64,000 nucleotides of DNA, taken from positions 67,854,399 through 67,918,398 of the forward strand of contig OZ034968.1 of the NCBI GenBank assembly GCA_964030785.1, read 5' to 3'. A model generated the notes under the pieces. The model was not told where the DNA came from. It searched no databases and saw nothing but the letters and a program-made list of their open reading frames with translations. Positions 10,608-21,343 of the stretch are shown here, piece by piece. The position numbers and the translations under genes were made by a program. Every line of letters begins with the position of its first letter. The first letter of the stretch is position 1. The stretch is from Siderastrea siderea (lineage: Eukaryota; Cnidaria; Anthozoa; Scleractinia; Rhizangiidae).

Positions 10608-13600
10608 TTATTTCTCCTCTTCAAATTCAAACGTGACGTCGTCACCAATCAGTACAAATGGAGCCCAGTACTTCACGGCACTGAACTGCTCTGACTCTCG
10701 AAGAGATTTCATGGCCTGACAGAGAGCCACACTGGCACTATTTCCATCTGCTAGGCGGTGGTAGAAACTCCTCATGAACAGCAAGGTTGCCTCGTCATCA
10801 ATCGCCCAGAGTGACACCAGAACAGACCGAGCACCAGCACACAAGACAGCCCGCGCCATTCCGACCACACCCTCAGACTTAACTTCCCCCCGACCACTAT
10901 GACAACAACTAAGAATAACAAGCCTGGCTCTCACGCGAACGTCTTGCACATCCGACATTTTTAAAATGTAGTCTTCTTCTTTAGGGATCTGGGATTTCCG
11001 TTCGGAGTTTGGAGCCAAAGCAATTTCTCCAGTTTCCTGACACCCATGTGCGGCAATGTGCACCAAGGCGACTGACGTGAGTCTTTTCAGCACCTCGCCT
11101 TTAGTTGCATCTCTTCCAGTGAGAGGAGTAGTCTTCAGATGTTTTCCAATCATCTCTACTTCCTTTTTGGCGAATGGCAACTGTGAGAGTTTCATGGGAA
11201 CTTCCTCCATAGATGGATCTCCAACAAGCAGCGCACTACTTTTAAAGTGGTAGTCCTCAGGAGAACCTGCGATCAGTTTTAAAGTTGTCAGCGACGGAAC
11301 AGTCCGGATCCTGGTAGATTCAGTCAATGCTGATTAGGGAGCCAAGCAAAATGGACCATCTGGGACAACTATTAACTGATCGCCTTGAAGCAAGTCTTCA
11401 ATGGGGCCAATGATAACGTCATATAGAGGGCGCAAAGAATTGACTAAGTGTGTCGGTAATTGTACCTTTTCCTCGACAGCTGCTCTGTTGACTGGCGGGT
11501 CATATACTAGCTCGTCCAAAGAGCGATTCTCGCATCTGACATCAACACCTGCGCCAATCTCTGTTAAAACAGTTTCCATTAACAAAGCGGCACTTCCATG
11601 TTCGATTTGCTTATGTTTAAACTGAACCTCTTGGCAGTTACTCAGTACCCAGAAATTGATCGTGTTTCCATCAAGTGCCACGAAAACTGTTTGTGTGGAT
11701 AACTCTTTCAATATGTAAGAAATACTTTCTTTAAATTCAACTGATGTGGACGGCTGAACGCCAATGCCATATTGCTCCTTCAAAACGTCCATCAAAGCCT
11801 GGGCTCTTCCTTGCTCAGCAGCATACAAGGCCTCATTAGTCTCGCTAGTCTTCAAAAGAGTTCTCCAAAGAGCAGCGTATGCTTCTCGCCAGAGATGACG
11901 AAAGCTTATTTTCCACATATCTTTTGATTGAAGAAGTACTCTCGTCTGATCAAAGAGTTTCACGCTCGATCGATAATTATCAACGGCCTTACAAATACAA
12001 CCAGATGATTCAAAACTGTGACCTAGCATATAGTATGCGCTTCCCTCTCCAGCTCTGTCCCCCGTTTCTTTGGCAATACTGAGATATTGTTTGTGGTACT
12101 TTATGGCTTGTTTAAAATTACTCAGACTGCGGAAAGCATTTCCCAGATTTCCATAGACAAGGCCCTCTCCAGCTTTGTCCCCCACGTCTTTGACAATGAC
12201 AAGACATCGGTTGTGAAACTCTATGGCCTGTTCAAAATTACCCAGACTGTAATAAGCATTGCCTAGATTTCCATAAGCACGACCCTCTCCAACCCTGTCC
12301 TCCACTTCTTTAGCAATGCGAAGATGTTGGTCATGGTACTCTATGGCTTTTTTAAAATTGCCCAGACTGTAATAAGCACTGCCCAAGTTTCCATGCGCAA
12401 CTCCCTCTCCAACTCCATCCCCCACTTCTTTAGCAATACAAAGATGTCGGCTGTAGTATTCTATGGCTTGTTTGACATTACCCAGCCTGTAATAAGCATT
12501 GCCCAGATTACTGCAGGCAACTCCCTCTCCAGCTCTGTCCCCAACTTCTTTGACAATACAAAGATGTTGGTTGTGGTACTCTATGGCTTTTTTTAAATTA
12601 CCAAGACGGTCATGAGCATTGCCCAACTTTCCATAGGCATGGCCCTCTCCAGCCCTGTCCTACACTTCTCTGGCTAAATTAAGATCTTGGGAGTGGTACT
12701 CTATGGCTTTATTAAAATCACCCTGACTATGGAAAACATTGCCCAGATTTCCATAAGCATGACCCTCTCCTCTCCTGTGGCCCACGTCCTTTGCAATATT
12801 AAGATGTTGGTTGTGGTATTCTATGGCTTGCTTAAAATTACCTAGACTGTAATAAGCACTGCCCAGATTTCCATTGAGACGGCCCTCTCCAACTCTGTCC
12901 CCTAATTCTTTAGCAATACAGAGATGTCGGCTGGGTACTCAATGGCTTTTTTGACATCACCCAGACTGTGATAAGCACTCCCCAGATTCGCGTAGACACG
13001 GCCCTCTCCAGCTCTCGCCCCCACCTCTTTGGCAATCTTGAGATCTTGCTTATAGTACTCTATGGCTTGTTTAAAATTACCCAGACTGCGATAAGCATTA
13101 CCCAGATTACCACAGGCAACTCCCTCTCCAGCTCTGTCTCCAACTTCTTTGACAATACAAAGACATTGAATGTGACACTTTATGGCTTGTTTAAAATTGC
13201 CCATACTACGATAAGCATTACCCAGATTTCCATGGGCATAGCCCTCCCCAGCCCTGTCCCCCCACGTCTTTGACAGTAATAAGACACCAGGTGTGGTACT
13301 CTATGGCTTGTTTAAAATTATCAAGACAGTAATAAACGCTACCCAGATTTCCATAGGTACGGCCCTCTCCTGCTCTGTCCCCTAGTTCTTTGGCAATAGT
13401 AAGATCTTGGTTGTGATACTCTATTGCTTATTTAAAATTGCCCAGACTGCGATAACAACATGCTAGATTTGCACAGGCACGGCCCTCTCCAGCCCTGTCC
13501 CTCACTTCTTTGGTAATACTAAGACACTGGTTGTGATGCCTTATGGCTTGTTTAAAATTACCCATTGCGTAATAAGAATTGCCCAAATTTCCATATGTGT

Positions 13601-14366
13601 GGCCCTCTCCAGCCCTGTCTCCCGTTTCTTTGACAATACTAAGACACTGGTTGTGGTACTCTATTGCTTGTTTAAAATTACCCAGTGCGTGATAAGCATT
13701 GCCCAGATTTCCATGTTCAACTCCCTCTGAAGATCTGTCTCTCGCTTCTTTGACGATACTAAGACATCGCTTGTGGTACTCTATGGCTTTTTTAAAATTA
13801 CCTAGGTTGTGATAAGCATTGCCCAGATTTGCATACGCACTACCTACTCCATCCCTGTCCTCCACTTCTTTGGCAATACTAAGATGCTGCTCGGGGTAAT
13901 CTATGGCTCTTTTAAAATTACCCAGACTGTAATAAGTATTGCCTAGATTTTCATAGGCACGGCCCTCTCCAACTCTGTCCCCCATTTCTTTGGCAATACT
14001 AAGGCACTGAGTATGGTACTCAATGGCTTGTTTAAAATTTCCCAGACAGTCATTGGCATCGCCCATATTTGCATAGGCAAGAGCCTCTTCTGCTCTGTCG
14101 CCCACTTCTTTGGCAATGCTAAGACCTTCGTTGTGCTGTTCTATGGCTTGCTTAACATTACCTCCCAGAATTCCACAAGCACGGCCCTCACCAGCACTGC
14201 TCCACATGTCTTTGGCAATACTACCACCTTGGTTATAGAACTCTGTGGCTTGACCAAAATTAACCAGACTGCCGTAAGCAATTTCCACATTTCCATAGGG
14301 AAGCCCTTCTTCAGCGCTGTCGCTCACTTCTTTAACATCGATGGATTCTTGCTTTCTATCCATCAT
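10608..14366 (-). pseudogene. TPR-CHAT protein (TTC28-like), interrupted
   Basis: About 20 tandem 40-residue tetratricopeptide units (consensus GDRAGEGRAYGNLGNAYYSL then GNFKQAIEYH) run from ATG 14364-14366 to about 11985. A linker and a CHAT domain (about 10608-11300) follow. CHAT is a caspase-like cysteine protease fold. The histidine of HIAAHG (11046-11048) and the cysteine pair of LSCCHSGRG (10912-10917) are present, as is the [14 protein letters not shown] region, ending [16 protein letters not shown]. Disablements are TAA at 13428-13430 (a KQA glutamine codon), a 1-bp insertion in the C run 13258-13264, a 1-bp deletion near 12931, TAG at 12660-12662 and TAA at 11334-11336, where FCLAP is followed in frame by SALTESTR. 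The two indels compensate each other. One unit (near 14161) is 18 bp short, in frame. TPR-CHAT proteins are thought to act in protein-complex sensing or cell-death signalling; the target is unknown. It could be a pseudogene or an assembly with base errors. Confidence 0.85.
11985..14366 (-). repeat. Tandem 120-bp array encoding TPR units
   Basis: The coding array repeats every 120 bp with high similarity. Segments such as AAGCATTGCCCAGATTTCCA and TCTATGGCTTGTTTAAAATTA recur at the same offset down the array. Such homogeneity suggests recent unit duplication or gene conversion. All plus-strand open frames across 11879-14426 are antisense shadows of it. Confidence 0.85.
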
Positions 14367-15755
14367 TTGTGCGTAAATATCAATGTAGGAGTCCTGTACA
14401 TATACTGTGGATTCCTGTGTATATAAATATAGCTGTTAGTATTTTTCTTTTATGCGGAGAAAGTACATGAAAGGAAAAAATAATAGTAAAGCCAACTTTT
14501 CCGATAGACTGGAACCTTTTGATTGTGTTTATCTTTTGATTCTTTATCATCTTTATAGAACAACCCAGCACTCCTTACAGCAATCTTCTACAAAACTGGA
14601 GAGTCACTTCGGAATATCAGTGAAAACTTTGATCATGAAAATAACTTACAAGAAAAATTCTGTTCCCTTCTACTCTTTATCAATGGGAGGGTAGGGATAA
14701 GCATTTCTGTTTTTTTTTTTGGCGTTACCATTCAGGGAAATTGACAGATACACGCGCTAATCGCGTTAGTTGCTACTAGTTATGTCTTAGATTAGAGGTC
14801 CGAAATTTTGTTGCAGTTATATACCTCAGCCCGAGCGCAATATCTAAAATTGGGCGGGAAAATTTGCACACAGTCGGTAGGCATGCCCAATTTCCTTTTT
14901 CAGCCCGGGCTGAAAATTTGGTTGCGATTACAGTTCAAACCAGGTTCGAATTTTCAGCTCGCGTTGAAACTTTCTTCATGTAATCGCAATTCCTATTAGA
15001 GTAATTTGTTCAGAAAGCCAGGTTGGAGTGTTAGACCGGCTAACCGGATTGAAATTCGCCATGTAATGAAATCGTTTTTTTAACTTCCGTGAGTGCTTCC
15101 ACAGCAAACATCTCACCAACATATCTATGAGATATCTGACTCCCCGCGTAACGAGAACCAGTGCTTTTGTAGAAGAGTTTTTGAGGCCATTTTCAAAGTC
15201 GAACCTACTAATCAAAGTGCTGGAAGTATTTCGCCACGCTGAAAGTGGACATCAAGGTAATAGATAAAAAAGCACTAGAAGCTTAATTGACATTCCTTTT
15301 GTAGAGTTTCACACGTTTCTGTAATCGCATTTATACGTTTAAGATATTTACTCTTAGGTAAGGTCTGCCAAGAGAAATGGACAACAGCCATGAAACCAAA
15401 TTCGTCATCTAAAACTCCTTTGGCAGTGCACGGAAACGCAAGGGACCCACCCCGTTAACAATCACAAGTTCATCACGTGCTCGAGTGGTGGAAAATTACA
15501 TTGACATTTTGTCGTTGTTGTTGTTGTTGCGTTAACTTTTTTTTTAACGAACTCTAAGAACCACCCAAGTCATGTGATCTTAGCTTTTAATCTTAGGTTT
15601 TGGTAGATCGACCCGAACTCAGTTGCTGTAGAATCTTAACTTTGTGTTGTTTTTCTTCACGAGGGCCATCTGATACATGTAGTTCAGTGTGGTATATTTT
15701 CTGCTTTTATGTTGACAGTACAAGAACTGATGTACAGTGCACGGTTTTAGGCTAA
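14367..15755. other. 5' flank of TPR-CHAT locus, no gene recognised
   Basis: No additional coding exon is recognised. A T run lies at 14711-14720. At about 14780-14990 short GC-rich inverted motifs (CAGCCCGGGCTGAAAATTT and nearby AAATTTTCAGC-like copies) suggest an old transposon remnant. A (GTT)n stretch occurs at about 15511-15530. The minus open frame 14976-15215 has no known domain. Confidence 0.4.
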
Positions 15756-15967
15756 ATTTTCATTGGCGATGCTAAGCGCAAGCACCGGTGACACAAGCGC
15801 CCTTTGCCATATTTAACCGTGAAAATGCACTTGATGCAAACACAAGTACAAGGAGGAAAACATTCTATTACAATAAGTTGTAGTTTTCTTTGCGTTCGTG
15901 TTCATCTGCCTCGTAACTCTTGTGCTTGTGCTATGCGCTGGCGTTTGTGCTTGCGTCGCCAGTAAAA
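15756..15967. mobile_element. MITE with TTTTMMTGGCGA inverted ends
   Basis: The left end TTTTCATTGGCGATGC is matched on the right by the inverted GCGTCGCCAGTAAAA. Just inside both ends are GCGCAAGCAC-type blocks in opposite orientation. The length of about 212 bp and the lack of coding potential fit a non-autonomous DNA element. The superfamily and target duplication are unresolved. Confidence 0.55.
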
Positions 15968-16075
15968 CAACCGAGCTAAAACAGTTAACGGAACGTGACG
16001 AGCTCCATAAATAACCGCACCTATTCTGGAGCGAGTTTATACATATGCAATAAGGTAATGAAGCTAAGAGTTTGT

Positions 16076-16295
16076 TGTAGTGTATTGATTACCTTAGCAA
16101 CATCGTTATGATCACTTGTTACTCTACTGATATTGTGAAACATTGTGAAACTACTGCATGATGTAAAAATACTATTCCTGTGTGAAAGTAGAATTGTGCT
16201 AGATATATAGAATGGTTATAAGGAATAAAGATCAGATTGGAAATGTGACATGAAAGGAGTAGTTCTATGTCTCGGTAATTCATGACTACGCAACA
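16076..16295 (+). repeat. 5' LTR, 220 bp
   Basis: It starts TGTAGTGTATTG and ends ACTACGCAACA, with the canonical TG...CA ends. By eye about 10 of 220 positions differ from the 3' LTR, that is about 4-5 percent divergence since insertion. AATAAAG at about 16223 may be its polyadenylation signal. Confidence 0.93.
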
Positions 16296-17340
16296 CACTG
16301 GCGACGAGGAGGACGAAATCCAACGTGCAGAAAGCGCACAAGAAACAGGTCAGAATACCGAACAGTCAGCTGACGACCAACATTCAGAAGAATCAGAACC
16401 AGACGAGCCAGAACCGACTGAAATACACGAAGCAGAAATGGAGTGTTCTTTGCCAGCACCCACACCGTTTAACGGGGATGCTTCAGACCTTTACAGTGAG
16501 TGTGGAAGCATTGGGTCAGTGCGTTCGAAATCTACTCGATCGCGTCAGGTCTCTCCACGAAAGCGGATGAGGTCCAGAGAGCTACACTGCTGCATTGCCT
16601 TGGCCCGGCGGTACAGCGCATTTTCAGTACGCTTCCAGGCGAACACAAGTCCTTCGAGGAAGTGAAAACCGCCCTTGACGGCTACTTCGCGCCAAAGCGA
16701 AACGTTGTAGCAGAACGCTACAAATTCCGGTCTCGAGGACAGAGGGCAGACGAGCCCATTGATACATACCTGACGAGCCTCAGAGAACTTGCGAAATCCT
16801 GCGACTTTGGGACATTAGAGGAGGAGATGATTCGCGACCAAATTGTCGAAAAGTGTGCCTCCAAGACCCTGCGACAAAAGTTGCTGCAACAGGAGACTCT
16901 CGACCTGGCCAGAACGATCAGGTTTGCAAGAAGTGAGAAGATGCGACTCAAGACTCGCTCCTGATATCAAGTGGAACAAAGGAAAACCAAACTGACCGCG
17001 TTCACGACAAGCAGAAAGAACCAGCAAAAACTGCGTACGTCTGCTACAAGTGCGGTGGGAAAGGTGGCCACAGCGCGAACAAATGTGGAGCAATCAACTC
17101 CAGATGCAACGGCTGCAAGAAAATAGGACATCTGCAGAAAGTTTGTCGTTCCACTGGTTCCAAACCGAAAGGAGCAGATTCCAATTCCAACCAGAACCGG
17201 CAAAGACAGAGGTCTCCAAAGAAGCGCCCTAACAAGGTTCGCAGCTTAAGAACTTGGCTTGACGAAAGCTCTGGTGATGATAAGAACAAGCCAGTACTGT
17301 CATTCAACAACGCCGACAGCTCAATTACAGTCAAGGACCA
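16282..17340 (+). pseudogene. gag-like region of the Gypsy element
   Basis: The first frame starts at an ATG inside the last bases of the LTR and is rich in D, E and Q. A 2-bp change near 16498 moves it to the frame of 16500-16964, which has a typical retrotransposon gag core (a DGYFAPKRNVVAERYKF-like segment). After a stop at 16962-16964 a third frame carries two CCHC zinc knuckles, CYKCGGKGGHSANKC (about 17042) and CNGCKKIGHLQKVC. The capsid-nucleocapsid role is inferred from family order. The gene is broken. Confidence 0.8.
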
Positions 17341-18129
17341 AAGGACCAAAATGATCGTGGACACAGGCTTTAAGTACAATATAATATCTTCAACATTGTA
17401 CCGAACTCAGTTTAAGAACTTTGAACTGTATCCAACAGAAAAACGCTTTATAGCGTATGGGCAACAAGAACCATTGCAATGTAAAGGTTATTTTAATGCT
17501 AGTATTAGAACGAATAACAATGTTGTCAATGCCAAAGTGTACGTTATAGCGGGTAACGCTGAATCTCTTTTAGGACGAGATTCCAGTTTTAAGTTAAAGG
17601 TACTTAGGCAGGTTAATTCAGTCAACCAAGATAGCAACAGTGAGCTGGACTCACTCCTCAAGGAATACTCCGATATCTTTGAAGGATTAGGAAGGGCAAA
17701 GAGTGGTTTTTTCCAGCTCCCTTTAGCTGAGGAGTCGAGGTATATTACTACGTTCATCACGCCTCGAGGTTGTTACCGTTTCATGCGCACTCCCTTCGGA
17801 CTAAGTGATGCGAGCGAAGCCTTTCAAAAAATGATGTTTGTTTGGCGTCGAAGGTGTTCGAATTTCGATTGACGACGTAGTTATCCACGCTCCGACCATG
17901 GAGGAACTTGCGAAAAGCCTCCAGCAAGTTTTTGAGCGATGTCGCCAATTCAACCTCAAACTCAACGAAGGTAAGTGTGAGTTCGGCGTTCGACAAATTT
18001 CGATTTTAGGCCACGTGGTGTCCGCAAATGGAATCGAGCCCGACCCGACGAAAACGGAAGCCATCAAAGCAACGCCTCCGCCGGAAAACGTGTCCGACCT
18101 TCAATCTTTTCTCGGGACGTGTGGTTACG
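17341..18129 (+). pseudogene. Protease and truncated reverse transcriptase of the Gypsy element
   Basis: An aspartic protease active site, MIVDTG, lies at about 17351-17368. The frame runs on to DIFEGLG and then straight to FFQLPLAEESRYITTF. The finger region that normally separates these (roughly 90 residues in Gypsy RTs) is absent, which points to a deletion. A frameshift near 17838 separates PFGLSDASEAFQKM from the catalytic segment, which reads SIDDVVIH with serine where the family usually has tyrosine. The region continues to QSFLGTCGY, where a MITE begins. Confidence 0.85.
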
Positions 18130-18601
18130 CAGTCAATTCCAGCAGTGCCCATCCCCCCCGGGCCGACCTCCGGGCATTAGGATTTTTTGAAAACAAACCG
18201 GCAAATGCCCCATGACAGGGACAAACAAGCTGTTTAAATGCCCCGCGGTACAGGTAAAAAAATAAGTTGATTTCTTAGTTTTGAAGCTTATCTCCATTCT
18301 AATCAAAGCCAAATCAGGCCAAACTAAGTCTCAAATAGGTCTTATTTCTGTGTATTGCTTCAGTGATCATTAGTTCTGTGGATCTACCGTCTCATTTTGT
18401 CCTCTTTAGACAAAGTTAATCACAAATTTATCGTCGTTGCCCGATGAACTTGTCACTGAAAGGAAGTGACAGTACTGTGCCGTGAAAATCACAAGACTGT
18501 CAAATGCCCCGGGGTAGACTAATGCCCGGCCCCCGGGACGGAAAATGAGGAAAAATGCCCCACTAATGCCCGGGGGGGATGGGCACCGCTGGAATTGACT
18601 G
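18130..18601. mobile_element. MITE (472 bp) inserted in the Gypsy pol region
   Basis: The inverted ends of about 34 bp differ by one base: CAGTCAATTCCAGCAGTGCC on the left and the inverse of GGCACCGCTGGAATTGACTG on the right. Both are followed by a C-rich block ending CCCGGGC. Removing the element restores the junction from GTCGY to VAKF in the Gypsy polyprotein. TTACG occurs at 18125-18129 and again at 18607-18611, with five extra bases on the right, so the target duplication is not clean. It has no coding capacity. Confidence 0.85.
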
Positions 18602-19140
18602 ATGCATTACGTTGCCAAGTTTATTCCAAATTATGCGAATATTGTTGAGCCTCTCAGAAAGCTTACGCAAAAGGAACAGAAATGGTTCTGGGGAGAGGAG
18701 CAGACTAAGGCATTCGAAGCCTTAAAGGAATCACTGTATCGCGAACCAGTCTTGGCGTGTTTCCATTTAGATGCTCCTACGTTTGTGGTCACTGATGCCA
18801 GTCCTATTGGCCTAGGTGCCATTTTAATACACGACCAGGGCACTGGTCAGCGCAAACCTATAGCATATATAAGTCGATCGCTTTCGCCAACGGGACGGAG
18901 GTACGTTCAAATTGAGCACGAAGCGCTAGGTTGCGTTTGGGCTGTTGAACGCTTGCACAATTATTTGTTTGGTGTAAAGTTCACTTTATTGACCGATAAC
19001 AAGCCGCTCTCAAGCATGTTCGATCCGCATTCGAGCAAGGTTTTACCGCCGAGGATTCAACGCTTGGCATATGGAGATTGCATCAATATGATTTTCGAAT
19101 TGCGCATATTTCGGGACTCACAGCAGACTCGCTGTTGCGT
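18602..19140 (+). pseudogene. RNase H region of the Gypsy element
   Basis: The frame resumes with VAKFIPNYANI and includes the RNase H sequence FVVTDASPIGLGAIL, then YVQIEHEALGCVWAVERLHN and LLTDNKPL, with the D, E, D acidic residues visible. A frameshift occurs near 19070: the following ISGLTADSLLRLPS segment is in another frame. Confidence 0.85.
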
Positions 19141-20466
19141 TTACCTTCGAAGCGCGATGATCGCTCGGACAGTGGTTTTGTTTGCGAAGATTATGTACGG
19201 TTTGTTTACACTTCAAATATGTCAGATCTGCAAGCTGTCACTCTTTCAGAAATGAAAATCGAAACGAGCAAGGCTACGCTGAGCAAATTATTAGCTGAAA
19301 TTCAAAGCGGAAAATGGACGAGCGACCAGTCTCTCAAAGTGTACAGTGGAATTAAAGAAGAGTTGTCCGTTTTCGAAGGAGTAATTCTCCGAGGGAATCG
19401 CATTGTCGTTCCTCAGCCGTTGTGAAAGCAAATTCTAAAATTAGCGCGTGAGACGCATCAGGGCATTGTAAAAACAAAACAGTTCCTTCGAGCGCGTTTC
19501 TTTTGGCCCGGCATGGATCAAGCTGTTGAAGCTACGATTAAGGGTTGCAGTGCTTGTGTTCTGAACCAGCCGCTGAATAAGTACACACCACTTCAACTGA
19601 CACCTTTACCTCGTGGTCCATGGGTCAAAGGAGCAATGGATCTCGTTGGACCTATTGATGGTAAGTACATCCTGACGTACATGGACTACTATTCTTCGTA
19701 CCCGGAAGCATGCGTCCTCAAAGAAATAACTTCTCGCGAGGTCATCAAAGCGCTAACAGACATTTTCTCCAGATTTGGATAACCGGAAGAAATCGTTTCT
19801 GACAACGGCAAACAGTTCACGAGTGCAGAATTCGAAGCGTTTCTAAAATCGTGTGGAATCAAGCATATTCGCCTGCCACCATACTATGCACGTAGCAACG
19901 GAAAGCTGGAAAGATTCCACCGTTATCTCAAGAAGAATTTCCGAACAGCAATTGCAGAAGGTAAGTCCTGGCAAGAAGAATTGCCTAAAATTCTTATGCT
20001 CTATCGAGCAAGTCAGCATCCGGTGAGTGGGAAATTGCCCGCCATGCTGTTGTTCAACCGCGACCTTCGCATGAAAGTGCCTCACATTGAAACACATGCG
20101 AACACAGCACTCGATCGGGAACATCGCGCAAAATGCGACTCATATCAAACTGGTTTGAAGGATTATCACGACGTTAAGCAGCACGCAGCTCCGCATGATT
20201 TCAACATTGTGTACTGTGCGAACATGAAGCCCAACAAATTGGGCTCGAAATTTTATCCGGCTAAGCACTTTATCATTAAGTCACAAGGGAGAGACACGTT
20301 CAGCGTCGTCAACGTTATTACCGGTGCCACTCTAGTTCGCAACGCAAAATACTTAAAGCGTGCGCCTACTTGCGAAAGTGTAACTAACAGTAACGACATA
20401 GAAGAGAACGTGGGGACAGAAAATCCTGAAGCTTGTGCAAATAGTGAACCTTCGGTTCATGTTGAG
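19141..20466 (+). pseudogene. Integrase region of the Gypsy element
   Basis: The zinc-binding part reads ARETHQG then GCSACV; the first histidine of the HHCC motif appears to be arginine. The catalytic triad is recognisable as MDLVGPI, VSDNGKQF and NGKLERFHR. Stops lie at 19423-19425 (TGA, likely CpG decay) and 19780-19782 (TAA). The C-terminal GPY/chromo-like region runs to SVHVE, where a second MITE interrupts the last codons. The short remainder, TTRSGRVVKSTKDYNF, lies at about 20970-21030. Confidence 0.85.
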
Positions 20467-20935
20467 CCCGGGGGGGGTACTCGGAAAAATTTTGATGGGA
20501 GTGTGCCGCTGGGACTCTGAAACCCTTAACCTATACCAGACCACGTTCATGTCGTTTTTGCAACCCTATTCTAGACTAGATGCCAAAAATCCCTACCCTA
20601 TCCCAGACTAGCTATTTTCGAGCTAACCATCAGAAATATAACCACACAGTGCTTTTAATGAAAAACCATCTCTCGATCAACAATATTGTCACGATTTCAT
20701 TTATATTTTATATCTCCGAGTTTTTCAAACCCAATTAATTGGAATTAATTAATTAATTGGATTAAATTTTTACACCCCCCATTAGTTTCCCGGTAATTGA
20801 TACCCTATCCTAGACCAAGACTCCCTGATTTCTATACCCTATCCCAGACCAAACTGCTTGAAAACCATACCCTTCACAGCTGCACATACCTATATAGGTT
20901 ATATATGGGAGTACCCCCCCCCCCGGGATGTTGAG
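20459..20935. mobile_element. hAT-like MITE (461 bp) with 8-bp target duplication
   Basis: The direct repeat ATGTTGAG flanks the element at 20459-20466 and 20928-20935. The ends are CCCGGGGGGGGTACTC and its inverse GAGTACCCCCC...GGG. An 8-bp duplication fits the hAT superfamily. The interior has palindromic blocks (TATACCCTATCCCAGACC-like) and no coding potential. It cuts the 3' end of the Gypsy pol frame, so it inserted after the retrotransposon. A decayed relative appears at about 23927-24415. Confidence 0.9.
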
Positions 20936-21118
20936 GAGCAAGCCACTCAGGATGGTTAAAATGAAGGGACCATTACTACTAGGTCAGGACGTGTAGTTAA
21001 GTCCACTAAGGACTATAACTTTGTTTATTACTGAGCTTATTTGATTGCATCTATGATTTGACTTAGTTTTTCAATACTGAGTATTTGATTATTGTTATTG
21101 AACGTTCCTGGGGAAGGA

Positions 21119-21338
21119 TGTAGTGTATTGATTACCTTAGCAACATCGTTAAGATCACTTGTTACTCTACTGATATTGTGAAACATTGTGGAACTACTGC
21201 ATGATGTAAAAATACTAGTCCTGTGTGAAAGTAGAATTGTGCTAGATATATAGAATGGTTATAATGAATAAAGATCAGATTGAAAATGTGACATGAAAGG
21301 AGTACTTCTCTGTCTCAGTAATTAATGACTACACAACA
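21119..21338 (+). repeat. 3' LTR, 220 bp
   Basis: It starts TGTAGTGTATTG and ends ACTACACAACA, and is followed directly by the target duplication TTTGT. Most differences from the 5' LTR cluster in the last 40 bp. Confidence 0.93.
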
Positions 21339-21343
21339 TTTGT

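Larger units (their letters stand above)
16071..21343 (+). mobile_element. Ty3/Gypsy-type LTR retrotransposon, defective
   Basis: A complete insertion is flanked by the 5-bp target duplication TTTGT (16071-16075 and 21339-21343). The order is LTR, gag-like, zinc knuckles, protease, reverse transcriptase, RNase H, integrase, LTR. This protease-RT-RH-IN order with a DTG protease identifies the Ty3/Gypsy class. It is not competent: it has frameshifts (near 16500, between 16964 and 17042, near 17838 and near 19070), stops (TGA 19423-19425, TAA 19780-19782), a large deletion removing the first part of RT, and two MITEs inserted inside it. A purine tract (GGGGAAGGA) precedes the 3' LTR. Confidence 0.93.

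Noticed and set aside
11879..14426. Several plus-strand open frames across the TPR array
   Set aside because: They are antisense readings of a 120-bp coding repeat, so any open frame recurs. Their translations are repetitive and resemble no family.
20981..21118. Possible env-like gene before the 3' LTR
   Set aside because: Only the last residues of the pol frame and a purine tract lie between the second MITE and the LTR. There is no room for an envelope gene.
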